Source: Clostridia bacterium
GTDB lineage: Bacteria > Bacillota > Clostridia > JAQVDB01
Length of the DNA: 42,383 nucleotides
Assembly (NCBI GenBank): GCA_028698525.1
Contig: JAQVDB010000011.1
Location: 1-42,383 of the forward strand
Direction: 5' to 3'
Both the position numbers and the translations under genes were made by a program. Within the stretch, counting starts at the first letter, position 1, and each line of letters starts with the position of its first letter. This document shows positions 20,135-28,314 of this stretch, one piece after another. The notes beneath the pieces were generated by a model. That model saw only the letters and a program-made list of their open reading frames with translations. It was not told the origin of the DNA and did not search any database.

Positions 20135-20965
20135 ATGAGGTTTAAGAGAAAGACTACATTTTTGATTTTTGTGTTTGTCTTTTTATCTTTGATCTTTATA
20201 TCCAATTTCAAGGATTGTTTTTTTGTCAAATCCTACCCTATATTCAGACAAATTCAGAATATAAGCACTGCTGGTAACTATGACACATATTCAACAAAGA
20301 AAAGCGAAAATTTCATTGTGAAATACAAACGAAATGATAGTATGTATGTGGATTCGATGCTCCAAATAGCAGAGCAGTCATATGATCAGGTATCCAGCTT
20401 TTTGTCTTATTCACCTGAAAGGGGTACGGAATTGATCATATACCAAGATTCCTACCGATTGAATCGGGATATAGGTGTGCTTTCATATAAAAAGACTATG
20501 GGTGCATACAGCAAAGGAAGGATATTGATTTTATCTCCAAGAGAATGGGCAGGGGAAGATATCAATTCTGAAGATGCTTTTAAGGTGATCGATGAAAGTG
20601 GGGTTGTGCTGCATGAGTTTACACATTTAGTTGTGGATGAAATAACCAATGGAAATTATCCTTTGTGGTTTACTGAGGGCATTGCTTTATATGCTGAATA
20701 CCAACTGCTAAAAAATGAATGGCACCCTGAAATAGAGGAGCAGGATATTTATTACACTATAGATGATTTGACCGATAGATTTATAGCTCTAGATGATGAC
20801 AAGGCTTATAGAAAATCATTTTTAATAGTCAAGAGAATAGTTGATCAGTACGGGCAGCAAAAATTGATGGATATTTTAAACCGATTAGGGCAAGGGATGA
20901 GATTTGAAGATTGTATCAGAGAGATAACAGGTACCAAACTAGAGGAGATAGCAGATGTTTTATAA
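20135..20965 (+). CDS. Peptidase MA-like (gluzincin) membrane/secreted protein
   Basis: The protein of 276 residues has one N-terminal hydrophobic helix (about 7-24), acting as anchor or signal. The extracytoplasmic domain contains HEFTH (160-164) and a downstream glutamate in FTEGIALYAEY (E181), the zinc site of the peptidase MA family of gluzincins. The family is found in Clostridia and has no firmly known substrate. AAGGGGTG precedes the ATG. No operon partner is close: the M23 terminator lies upstream and the murA promoter downstream. Confidence 0.8.
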   Translation: MRFKRKTTFLIFVFVFLSLIFISNFKDCFFVKSYPIFRQIQNISTAGNYDTYSTKKSENFIVKYKRNDSMYVDSMLQIAEQSYDQVSSFLSYSPERGTELIIYQDSYRLNRDIGVLSYKKTMGAYSKGRILILSPREWAGEDINSEDAFKVIDESGVVLHEFTHLVVDEITNGNYPLWFTEGIALYAEYQLLKNEWHPEIEEQDIYYTIDDLTDRFIALDDDKAYRKSFLIVKRIVDQYGQQKLMDILNRLGQGMRFEDCIREITGTKLEEIADVL

Positions 20966-21002
20966 AATTAATAAAATATAATCTTATATCATGTGAATTA
21001 TA

Positions 21003-21046
21003 TGTTATAATGAATTGGAATGTCTGTATATCAGCATCAGATGCTG
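21003..21046 (+). promoter_or_regulatory. Extended -10 promoter and palindrome upstream of murA
   Basis: TGTTATAAT (21003-21011) is an extended -10 element with no good -35. A perfect 7+1+7 palindrome CAGCATCAGATGCTG (21032-21046) lies about 20 bases downstream, where a repressor or an RNA hairpin could act. The gap to murA is otherwise empty. Confidence 0.4.
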
Positions 21047-21193
21047 AAAATTTCATCAATAATGGGATAGGGGAATCCAACTTATTTTAAAAAAGTAAAT
21101 AATGTTTTTTTACTTATATAAAAATTATATATAGCAAAAGTTGAAGCTGGGAGGTGAAGTTCCTGTTAATATAGATATTATCAGGATTGTAAA

Positions 21194-22453
21194 TTGGAAA
21201 GACTATTGATTACAGGGGGAGCTAGATTAGAAGGGGAAGTAAGTGTTAGTGGTGCAAAAAATGCAGTAGTAGGCATACTACCTGCGGCTTTACTGGCAAA
21301 CGATGTAAGTGTTATAGAGAAAGTGCCGTATATAAGTGATGTATTGATTTTGATAAATATAATGCGTGATATGGGTATTAAAGTGGATTTTGATAGGAAG
21401 GGAAAGGTTGTTATTGACCCTACATCTATAAATTGTTGTGAGGCTACTTGTGACATGGTAAATGAACTTAGAGCCTCTTATTATTTGATGGGAGTATTGC
21501 TTGGAAAGTATGGAAAGGTGAGGATTTCATATCCGGGGGGATGTGAAATCGGGGAGCGTCCGGTAGACCAGCACATAAAGGGTTTTGAGTCATTAGGTGC
21601 AAAGGTTACTATGAAGCACGGAGTAATAACAGCTGAAGCGGATAGGTTGTATGGGAGTGAGATATATCTTGACGTGGTAAGCGTTGGTGCTACTATCAAT
21701 ATAATGTTGGCAGCTGTGTTGGCAGAGGGTACTACTACAATAGTAAATGCGGCTAAAGAACCCCATGTGGTAGATATAGCCAATTTTTTGAATTGCATGG
21801 GGGCAAATGTGAAAGGGGCAGGGACTGACACAATAAGAATAAATGGTGTAGAATCTCTACATGGATGTACTTACATGGTTATTCCTGATCAGATAGAAGC
21901 AGGGACATTTATGATAGCTGCAGCTGCTACTAAGGGAGATGTGGTTATAAAGGATATAATACCCAAGCATTTAGAATCTATATCTGCAAAACTTATGGAA
22001 ATGGGTGTTAAAGTACGTGAGTATGGCGATGCTGTCAGAGTCACATCTGATTCTCGACCCAAGAGTGTGACTGTAAAAACCTTGCCTTACCCGGGCTTTC
22101 CTACTGATTTGCAGCAGCCTATATCTGTACTGCTTTCGGTTGCAGAGGGAACAAGTTTGGTAGTTGAAAGTGTATGGGAAGCTAGGTATAAGCATATAGA
22201 GGAAATAAAAAAGATGGGTGCTAAGGTAAAGATTGAGGATAGAGTTGCCGTTATCGAGGGAATAGAGAGACTTTCTGCTGCACCGGTTATCGCCACAGAT
22301 TTAAGGGCAGGGGCTGCGTTGGTAATAGCTGGATTGATTGCAGAAGGAGAGACTAAGATAGGCAATTTAAAATATATTGACAGGGGCTATGAAAATTTTG
22401 AGAATAAATTGATTGAGTTAGGAGCTCAGATGAGGAGAATCAAAGCTGACTGA
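21194..22453 (+). CDS. murA: UDP-N-acetylglucosamine 1-carboxyvinyltransferase
   Basis: MurA transfers enolpyruvate from PEP to UDP-GlcNAc, the first committed step of peptidoglycan synthesis and the target of fosfomycin. The 419 residues show the SGAKNA motif (19-24; K22 and N23) and the catalytic loop GGCEIGERPVDQH with C117, so it should be fosfomycin sensitive. The Firmicute paralog (murA or murZ) cannot be told apart by eye. The start is TTG with AGGA (21183-21186) seven bases before. A stronger GGGAGGTG at about 21149 is too distant. A terminator follows. Confidence 0.93.
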   Translation: MERLLITGGARLEGEVSVSGAKNAVVGILPAALLANDVSVIEKVPYISDVLILINIMRDMGIKVDFDRKGKVVIDPTSINCCEATCDMVNELRASYYLMGVLLGKYGKVRISYPGGCEIGERPVDQHIKGFESLGAKVTMKHGVITAEADRLYGSEIYLDVVSVGATINIMLAAVLAEGTTTIVNAAKEPHVVDIANFLNCMGANVKGAGTDTIRINGVESLHGCTYMVIPDQIEAGTFMIAAAATKGDVVIKDIIPKHLESISAKLMEMGVKVREYGDAVRVTSDSRPKSVTVKTLPYPGFPTDLQQPISVLLSVAEGTSLVVESVWEARYKHIEEIKKMGAKVKIEDRVAVIEGIERLSAAPVIATDLRAGAALVIAGLIAEGETKIGNLKYIDRGYENFENKLIELGAQMRRIKAD

Positions 22454-22477
22454 TTGTTATTTACAGTCAGCTTTTTT
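22443..22477 (+). terminator. Terminator of murA
   Basis: The stem AAGCTGACTG (from 22443, overlapping the stop codon) pairs with CAGTCAGCTT (22464-22473), followed by further T residues. Confidence 0.88.
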
Positions 22478-22545
22478 CTATGTATTTTAAATTAGATGTA
22501 TTGGAATAATAGATAAAAAGGCTGTAAAAGGTGGTAATTTGGGAT

Positions 22546-23688
22546 ATGAGCAGTAGTAGAAATCGTTTTATTGTTTCAAATATATTGATCGCGGTAGTAT
22601 CTACCATATTGACTGCTGTTATTTTACTGAATATAGTTCCATCAATGGTTGATAGACAAGAGACGCCTAGAAGGCCTATTGATTACCAGAACGAAATACC
22701 ACCCCAAAGGATAAACATTCAAACAACTGACCAGGTAAATATAGAACAAGCTGTTGCACAAAAGGTTATGCCGGCAGTAGTAGGCATATCCACAGTAAGT
22801 ATAGAAAAACGGTCAGCATTGGATCCTAACCCGGTTGAAAAGCGGGGAGTAGGTTCGGGAGTTATTGTACATTCATCTGGATATATATTGACAAATCATC
22901 ATGTAGCAGGCGGTGAACCGGATGAATTGCTGGTTACTTTAGAGAATGGGCAGATACTTGAAGGAGAAACATTGTGGTCTGATCCTATATTGGATATGGC
23001 TGTAGTAAAGATAAATGCTGTCAATCTTCCTTATGCCGAATTTGGGGACTGTCAAGAACTAAAAGTCGGAGAACCTGCTATAGCTATAGGTAATCCTTTA
23101 GGGCTTCAATTTCAAAGGACGGTAACATCAGGGATAATAAGTGCATTGGATAGAACTATAAGTATAAATAATGAAAAAGGAGAGGTCGTGTTTATGGAGG
23201 ACCTCATCCAGACTGATGCATCCATAAATCCGGGAAATAGCGGTGGTCCTCTTCTGAATCAAAAAGGAGAGGTAATAGGGATAAATACAGTAAAAGTAGC
23301 AAGCGCAGAAGGAATAGGTTTTGCGATACCTATAAATATTGCAAAACCTATAATAGAGGATTTTGTTAAAAAAGGAGAGTTTGTGACCCCTTATATAGGT
23401 ATATTTGCTTATGATAAGGAAATAGCAAAGTATATGAATCAGGAATTTGATATAGAAAAAGGTATTTATGTGATAAAGATAGATAAGGGCAGTCCTGCTG
23501 ATAATGCGGGTATAAAGCTGGGAGATATAATATCAGAAGTGGAAGGGAAAACAATAAATACCATGCTGGACATGAGAATGATTATCTACCAAAAAGATCC
23601 GGGTGATATTATTAATTTTAAGATAGTCAGGAACGATGAGCAAAAAAGTATAAAGGTAAAGCTGGGTTTATTTCCCGGGGAATATTGA
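22546..23688 (+). CDS. htrA: HtrA/DegP-like membrane-anchored serine protease with PDZ domain
   Basis: HtrA degrades misfolded extracytoplasmic proteins. The 380 residues have one N-terminal transmembrane helix (about 9-31), a trypsin-like protease domain and one C-terminal PDZ domain (about 285-375). The catalytic triad is H119 (TNHHV), D150 (ILDMAV) and S232 (GNSGGP), all present. Length and layout match Bacillus HtrA-type proteases. The start is uncertain between ATG 22546 and the in-frame GTG at 22531, which directly overlaps the AAAAGGTGG site. No two-component system is adjacent. Confidence 0.9.
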   Translation: MSSSRNRFIVSNILIAVVSTILTAVILLNIVPSMVDRQETPRRPIDYQNEIPPQRINIQTTDQVNIEQAVAQKVMPAVVGISTVSIEKRSALDPNPVEKRGVGSGVIVHSSGYILTNHHVAGGEPDELLVTLENGQILEGETLWSDPILDMAVVKINAVNLPYAEFGDCQELKVGEPAIAIGNPLGLQFQRTVTSGIISALDRTISINNEKGEVVFMEDLIQTDASINPGNSGGPLLNQKGEVIGINTVKVASAEGIGFAIPINIAKPIIEDFVKKGEFVTPYIGIFAYDKEIAKYMNQEFDIEKGIYVIKIDKGSPADNAGIKLGDIISEVEGKTINTMLDMRMIIYQKDPGDIINFKIVRNDEQKSIKVKLGLFPGEY

Positions 23689-23713
23689 CAATGGGACAAG
23701 AAGGTGCTAACAT
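23685..23713 (+). promoter_or_regulatory. Promoter of the riboswitch-oadB transcript
   Basis: TTGACA (23685-23690) and the extended -10 TGCTAACAT (23705-23713) are spaced 17 bases. Transcription would start near 23720, right at the riboswitch. Confidence 0.75.
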
Positions 23714-23720
23714 ATAGACA

Positions 23721-23834
23721 GTTAAAGGGGAGTAACTCGTTTCGAAAAGATGTTTCGGAATAAATTAGTCGTCATCTCAGTGGCATACACTCGGCTAATT
23801 TTAGAGGTAAATTCTCGAGAGTAAGACCTTTAAC
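23721..23834 (+). ncRNA. yybP-ykoY (Mn2+) riboswitch
   Basis: The segment starts AAAGGGGAGTAA (from 23724), has the internal GTCGTCA (23769-23775) and closes with GAGAGTAAGACCTTTAAC (to 23834). These match the conserved parts of the yybP-ykoY class, which senses Mn2+. The closing stem P1 pairs GTTAAAGG (23721-23728) with CCTTTAAC (23827-23834). The 3' strand of P1 is also part of the following terminator, so ligand binding should block termination. Confidence 0.8.
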
Positions 23835-23863
23835 CTGTTTTATCCAGGTTAAAGGTCTTTTTT
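23824..23863 (+). terminator. Regulated terminator (expression platform) of the Mn2+ riboswitch
   Basis: AAGACCTTTAACCTG (23824-23838) pairs perfectly with CAGGTTAAAGGTCTT (23845-23859), followed by a T tract. The first arm includes the P1 3' strand, so P1 and the terminator are mutually exclusive. Confidence 0.85.
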
Positions 23864-23890
23864 AATTTTTTAAACATTGGAGGAGTGCAA

Positions 23891-25003
23891 ATGCTTGATA
23901 TGTTTCCCGGGCTGGCGGGTATGACACTAGGAAATATAATAATGATTTTCATCGGAAGTTTACTTATTTATCTTGCAGTAAAAAAAGAGTATGAACCCAT
24001 GCTATTGCTTCCCATAGGATTTGGGGCGATACTTACCAATATACCTTTTTCTGCAGCAGTTGGTGAAGGGGGATTTTTGACTTTATTATACGAAACAGGG
24101 ATATTGACTGAACTTTTTCCCATATTGATATTTATTTCAATAGGGGCTATGATGGATTTTACTCCTTTGCTCAGGCAGCCTTCCATGCTGTTTTTCGGTG
24201 CTTCTGCACAGTTGGGAATATTTCTAACCATGCTTATAGCATCACTTTTAGGGTTTAATTTGAAAGAAGCTGCAGCGATAGGAATAATAGGGGCTGCTGA
24301 TGGACCTACTTCTATTTATGTGGGTACAAAATTTGCTCCGCAACTTTTAGGGGCTATATCTGTTGCTGCATATTCATATATGGCGCTGGTGCCTATAATT
24401 CAGCCTCCAGTGGTCAGGTTGCTGACCACCAAAAAAGAAAGGCTGACAAGGATGAAACCTGTGATGTCCAACGATGTGTCCAAAAAGTTAAAGATAATAT
24501 TTCCTATAGCTATAACTGTAATAGTGGGTATAATGGCCCCGGTTAGTGTACCCCTTATAGGTTCTCTTATGTTTGGTAATCTGATAAGAGAGTCGGGGGT
24601 TTTAGAGAGGCTATCCAAGACGGCTCAAAACGAACTGGCGAATTTGGTTACGCTATTATTAGGTATAACTATAGGGTCTACCATGTCTGCCCAATACTTT
24701 TTATCGTCATCCACAGTATTGATACTGGGCATGGGGCTGATCGCATTTATTTTGGATACTGCAGGGGGGGTATTGTTTGCCAAGTTTTTAAATCTGTTTG
24801 TAAAGGATAAGTTCAATCCCATGATAGGAGCCTGTGGCATATCAGCATTTCCCATGTCTGCAAGGGTAATACAGAAGATGGCAAATAAAGAGGATCCTCA
24901 GAACTTCATACTCATGCAGGCTGCGGCAGCCAATGTATCCGGACAGATCGGTTCAATAATAGCCGGGGGGGTCATACTAAAACTGGTTATGGGAGGTATG
25001 TAG
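23891..25003 (+). CDS. Na+-transporting decarboxylase beta subunit (OadB/GcdB/MmdB family)
   Basis: The beta subunit of biotin-dependent sodium-pumping decarboxylases removes CO2 from carboxybiotin and exports Na+. The 370-residue, roughly ten-helix membrane protein has the family hallmarks GAADGPTSIYVG (about 133-144, with the essential Asp), GACGISAFPMSARV (about 316-329) and AAAANVSGQIGSIIAGG near the end. ATG 23891 has GGAGGAG six bases before it. A GTG at 23885 is possible. The gene stands behind a Mn2+ riboswitch and before an OadG-like peptide, but no alpha or biotin-carrier subunit is in the window. The partner decarboxylase is therefore unknown. Confidence 0.92.
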   Translation: MLDMFPGLAGMTLGNIIMIFIGSLLIYLAVKKEYEPMLLLPIGFGAILTNIPFSAAVGEGGFLTLLYETGILTELFPILIFISIGAMMDFTPLLRQPSMLFFGASAQLGIFLTMLIASLLGFNLKEAAAIGIIGAADGPTSIYVGTKFAPQLLGAISVAAYSYMALVPIIQPPVVRLLTTKKERLTRMKPVMSNDVSKKLKIIFPIAITVIVGIMAPVSVPLIGSLMFGNLIRESGVLERLSKTAQNELANLVTLLLGITIGSTMSAQYFLSSSTVLILGMGLIAFILDTAGGVLFAKFLNLFVKDKFNPMIGACGISAFPMSARVIQKMANKEDPQNFILMQAAAANVSGQIGSIIAGGVILKLVMGGM

Positions 25004-25006
25004 AAT

Positions 25007-25129
25007 ATGAATACCGACGTTTTTTTAAAGGCGCTTAATATAACAGGTATAGGTATTTTAACAGTGTTTATTACCATTAGTATTATATATCTATTCATTA
25101 AAATGATGATGAAAATATTCAACAAATAA
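25007..25129 (+). CDS. Small OadG-like membrane peptide (40 aa)
   Basis: ATG at 25007, three bases after the oadB stop, opens a 40-codon frame with GGGAGG ten bases upstream. The product begins MNTDVFLKALNITGIGILTV and has one transmembrane helix (about 12-33) and a basic end KMMMKIFNK. The gamma subunits of sodium-pumping decarboxylases (OadG/MmdD) are short single-helix proteins with this look, encoded next to the beta subunit, and they help assemble the complex. It lacks the long C-terminal zinc-binding tail of enteric OadG. Too short for most gene finders. Confidence 0.7.
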   Translation: MNTDVFLKALNITGIGILTVFITISIIYLFIKMMMKIFNK

Positions 25130-25156
25130 TATCGCTTAAAAAGCGATATTATTTTT
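25124..25156 (+). terminator. Terminator of the oadB-oadG unit
   Basis: AAATAATATCGCTT (25124-25137) pairs with AAGCGATATTATTT (25141-25154) over 14 bp with loop AAA, and two further T residues follow. It overlaps the small ORF's last codons. Confidence 0.8.
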
Positions 25157-25182
25157 GATATTGGATAAATATATATTATACT
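25155..25182 (+). promoter_or_regulatory. Possible promoter of the CPBP protease gene
   Basis: TTGATA (25155-25160) and TATACT (25177-25182) are spaced by 16 bases, just after the preceding terminator and about 95 bases before the start codon. Confidence 0.4.
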
Positions 25183-25277
25183 AGTAGTATATTTAAAAAT
25201 CTTAAATGATGGATCGGAGAGACCATTAGTTAAAGTCAGTGTATTTTTTTAATATATAAAAATGGGGAGGAAGTGGT

Positions 25278-26249
25278 ATGGATATGGAAGAGCGGAAACA
25301 CTATGGTATGCCTATATGGAGCATAAATTTGCTTTTTTTCATTGTATTGATGCTGTTTATAACCGTTGGAAGGATTGTTCAAAGCAAAAGCATATACCCC
25401 GGACTTTTGATAACCGAGTTTGTGCTTATCCTTTTGCCTGCACTGATTTATCTTGTTATTACAAAACAGAACATAGTGGAAGTTGTTAAACTTCATCCTA
25501 TTACATTAAAACAGTTTTTCTTGGTTATAGGCATATCTATTACCGGATATTGTGTGGCAGTATTTTTGTCGTTGATTGTAAATTATATATTGAGTTTGTT
25601 TGGAGAATTAATACCGTCACCTATTCCGCCTATAACAACTGGAGGAGAATATATAAAAGGGTTGCTGGTTATTTCGGGTTCTGCTGCCATATGTGAGGAA
25701 TTTTTGTTCAGAGGAGTCATATTGAGTGGATATCAGAAGCTAGGGGGAAGAAAGGCTATAATAATATCCAGCCTTATGTTTGGCTTTATGCACATAAATG
25801 TACAAAATCTGGTAGGACCTCTTGTTATTGGAATTATATTGGGATATCTTGTATACAGGTCTAATTCTATATTGGCCGGCATGGTAGGACATTTTACATT
25901 TAATAGTATAGCTGTTACACTTGCTTATTTGGCCTCTACTTTCCAAGGAGTAAATGGAGATATGATGAATGAAGTTCCATCTCTGGACGCACTACCTGCA
26001 GGATTTTTGATTGCTGCTATAGTCGTATGGATGATTATAGCTATAGGTGCAGCCGCATTACTGGTGTTATTTTTAAAATTATTCAACAAAACGGTGGGAG
26101 ATCAGGGGAATAGCTTTGAAAGAGAGGCTGTTGTACATAAGGTCAAGGGTGGATTTTTTGCCTATTTACCTTTAATAGCTGCAGGTATTATAATAGTTGC
26201 AGAGATGGTATTTCAAATTTTAATTATTTCAGGTGTTGTTAAAATATGA
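25278..26249 (+). CDS. CPBP family intramembrane glutamic endopeptidase
   Basis: This polytopic membrane protein of 323 residues has about eight hydrophobic segments. The three CPBP/Abi motifs are present: EEFLFR (E140, E141, R145), FGFMH (F168-H172) and HFTFN (H205-N209). They form the intramembrane active site of the Rce1/CPBP group. Bacterial members act in bacteriocin immunity, in surface-protein processing or in unknown roles. There is no bacteriocin gene here. GGGGAGGAAG precedes the ATG. Its TGA overlaps the rlmH start (ATGA), so the two are translationally coupled. Confidence 0.88.
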   Translation: MDMEERKHYGMPIWSINLLFFIVLMLFITVGRIVQSKSIYPGLLITEFVLILLPALIYLVITKQNIVEVVKLHPITLKQFFLVIGISITGYCVAVFLSLIVNYILSLFGELIPSPIPPITTGGEYIKGLLVISGSAAICEEFLFRGVILSGYQKLGGRKAIIISSLMFGFMHINVQNLVGPLVIGIILGYLVYRSNSILAGMVGHFTFNSIAVTLAYLASTFQGVNGDMMNEVPSLDALPAGFLIAAIVVWMIIAIGAAALLVLFLKLFNKTVGDQGNSFEREAVVHKVKGGFFAYLPLIAAGIIIVAEMVFQILIISGVVKI

Positions 26250-26725
26250 ATGTAAAGATAATTGCTGTAGGTAAGATAAAATCAGGATATATAAAGACAG
26301 GGATAAAAGATTATCAAAAAAGATTAAAACCATATTGTAATCTAAAAATAGTTGAGGTGCCTGATCAAAAGGCACCTCAAAATCTGAGCGCAAAGGAAGT
26401 TTTGCTGGTTAAACAAAAGGAAGGGCAGGGGATTTCTAAACATATCAAACAAGGTGAATATTTGATTGCCTTGGATCTAAAGGGAAACCAGATATCTTCT
26501 GAACAATTTGCGGACAAGTTAAACGATTTAGCATTGTCAGGGAAGAGCAATATTGATTTTATAATAGGCGGATCTTTGGGATTAAGCCAAGACATCATAA
26601 AAAGAAGCCATATAAGACAATCATTTTCACCCATGACATTTCCTCATCAGCTAGCAAGATTGATACTATTGGAGCAGATATACAGGGGTTTTAAGATAAT
26701 TAAGGGTGAACCGTATCATAAGTAG
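26246..26725 (+). CDS. rlmH: 23S rRNA (pseudouridine1915-N3)-methyltransferase
   Basis: RlmH is a SPOUT-fold methyltransferase that modifies pseudouridine 1915 in helix 69 of 23S rRNA. The 159-residue length is exact for the family. The start MNVKIIAVGKIK, the SAM-binding knot FIIGGSLGLSQDI (about 105-118) and the C-terminal FPHQLARLILLEQIYRGFKIIKGEPYHK block are all diagnostic. The start overlaps the CPBP gene by four bases. Confidence 0.97.
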   Translation: MNVKIIAVGKIKSGYIKTGIKDYQKRLKPYCNLKIVEVPDQKAPQNLSAKEVLLVKQKEGQGISKHIKQGEYLIALDLKGNQISSEQFADKLNDLALSGKSNIDFIIGGSLGLSQDIIKRSHIRQSFSPMTFPHQLARLILLEQIYRGFKIIKGEPYHK

Positions 26726-26827
26726 GAGGAGCAGTTGTACTTTATGTTAGAACATGTATGTTAGTTGTATTGTAGATGTAAAATAATTTGGAGCAGAGAT
26801 AGATTATATTTTGCGAGGTGATGTTAA

Positions 26828-27220
26828 GTGGGAAAGAATCAGTTTTTAAGTATATTTATTGTAATGATAATTTTTATATTTACAGGATGTACAAGTGGTT
26901 CGTATACAGTAGCAAAAGGTAACGAGCTTAATACTTCGACAAAAATGTCGATGAATTACGAGAAATTCAACGGGTATAAAAAAACTAAAATTAAAGTAAA
27001 TAGCAATGAAATTGTTGAAGTTTCCGTTAATATTGTAACTGAAAGCGGCTCAATTGATGCATATATTGCAAAAGATGATGATGTCCGAAATAGCGTTTAT
27101 CAAGGAAGCGATATACCGACATCCTCATTTACTGTAAAACTTGCTGAAGAAGGAATATACACTATTAGAGTAGATGCAAAGAATCACAGTGGCAGCTATT
27201 CATTTTCATGGGCAAAATGA
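26828..27220 (+). CDS. Small secreted lipoprotein, function unknown
   Basis: The 130-residue protein begins with a short basic end, a hydrophobic stretch (about 6-19) and the lipobox FTGC (C21), so it should be lipidated on the outer face of the membrane. The mature part (about 110 residues) is predicted beta-rich, with a segment near the end (EEGIYTIRVDAKNHSGSYSF) resembling pre-peptidase C-terminal or jelly-roll type domains. I do not recognise a family. The start is GTG with GAGGTGATG upstream. It stands alone between rlmH and the deoR-type gene. Confidence 0.7.
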   Translation: MGKNQFLSIFIVMIIFIFTGCTSGSYTVAKGNELNTSTKMSMNYEKFNGYKKTKIKVNSNEIVEVSVNIVTESGSIDAYIAKDDDVRNSVYQGSDIPTSSFTVKLAEEGIYTIRVDAKNHSGSYSFSWAK

Positions 27221-27410
27221 GTATTAGCCTTGATTAGGCTGCAATAAATATGCAACAGGCGGAAACTAAAATTATATATAATAAAAGATTATTCATGTAT
27301 TGCTAGAAGGGCTTGTGATATATTTCATGTTTGAACAGTAGCAGACTTAAACGAGTTTGATTCAAGACCTGCTATTTTTAGGTTTAATATTTTTGATTGT
27401 TTATTTTAAA

Positions 27411-27439
27411 AACACAAAGGAACAAAAATGTGATATAAT
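27411..27439 (+). promoter_or_regulatory. Promoter with putative DeoR operator, regulator gene
   Basis: AACACAAAGGAACAAAAATG (27411-27430) contains two copies of a decamer related to GAACAYAAAS and ends four bases before a perfect -10 TATAAT (27434-27439). No clear -35 is seen. The position suggests autoregulation. The rest of 27221-27410 shows no gene. Confidence 0.5.
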
Positions 27440-27497
27440 TTTTATAAATTGTTGTTGTGCTTGTATAGATTAAAGCCTATTAATAAGGGGTTTTGTA

Positions 27498-28268
27498 ATG
27501 TTTGCAATTGAGAGACTTAATAAAATTAAAGAAATATTATATAGAGATAAACGTGTAGATGTTCTTGAGTTGAGCAGACTTTTTTCGGTAACTGAAGTAA
27601 CTATCCGAAGGGATCTGGATAAACTTGAAAAAGAAGGATTTTTAATTAAAACATACGGAGGAGCTGTTCTTAACGAGAAAGTTTTAGGAATTCCCTTTGT
27701 ACCGGAATCGGATGATGATGCTTTAGAAGAAAAGAGGATGATAGGTAAGATTGCATCTCAAATGATTGAAGATGGGGAAGCGGTTTTTTTAAGTTCAGGA
27801 ACCACATGCCTTGAAATAGCTAGAAATATAAAAAGCAAGAGATTAACGGTAGTAACCAATGATCTGCTCATTGGTTATGAACTCAAGGATAGCATCGGTA
27901 TCAAGGTTATAGTTACAGGTGGGGATCTTATCCAATCTTCTAGTACGTTGGTAGGTTCATTTACACTTCAGGCGTTGAATTCGATTTATATCAACAAAGC
28001 TTTTATTGGGGTAAAAGGTGTTAATTTTGATTCGGGTTATACGGTAGATAGCTATGAGGAAGCAATGGTTATTCAAGGGATTAGGAAAATATCAAGTGAT
28101 ATAATTATTGTAGCCGATTATACCAAGTTCAATCGCACTGCTTTTGCTCGCCTTGGGGGATTAACAATGGCAAAAAAGATTATTACCAACAAGCAGGTGC
28201 CTTCCGCCTTTAAAAAGTTTTTCTTTGAAAATTCAATCAAAATTTATACTGCGTTTGAGTTTGAGTGA
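27498..28268 (+). CDS. DeoR/GlpR family sugar-responsive transcriptional repressor
   Basis: The 256-residue protein has an N-terminal DeoR-type helix-turn-helix (about 6-56; the recognition helix lies in SVTEVTIRRDLDKLEKEG) and a C-terminal sugar-phosphate-sensing domain with SSGTTCLEIA (about 94-103), TNDL and VTGGDL (about 137-142). The family represses sugar operons and releases DNA on binding a phosphorylated sugar. AAGGGG precedes the ATG. It is directly followed by sugar ABC transporter genes, and related decamer repeats flank both units, so it probably controls them. The inducer cannot be read from sequence. Confidence 0.9.
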   Translation: MFAIERLNKIKEILYRDKRVDVLELSRLFSVTEVTIRRDLDKLEKEGFLIKTYGGAVLNEKVLGIPFVPESDDDALEEKRMIGKIASQMIEDGEAVFLSSGTTCLEIARNIKSKRLTVVTNDLLIGYELKDSIGIKVIVTGGDLIQSSSTLVGSFTLQALNSIYINKAFIGVKGVNFDSGYTVDSYEEAMVIQGIRKISSDIIIVADYTKFNRTAFARLGGLTMAKKIITNKQVPSAFKKFFFENSIKIYTAFEFE

Positions 28269-28314
28269 TTTTGATTCATTAGTATCCAAACTTTGTTTAA
28301 GAGGGGGAAATAAA

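Noticed and set aside
26740-26827. Short ATG frames between rlmH and the lipoprotein gene
   Set aside because: Frames are under ten codons and have no conserved look. Treated as intergenic.
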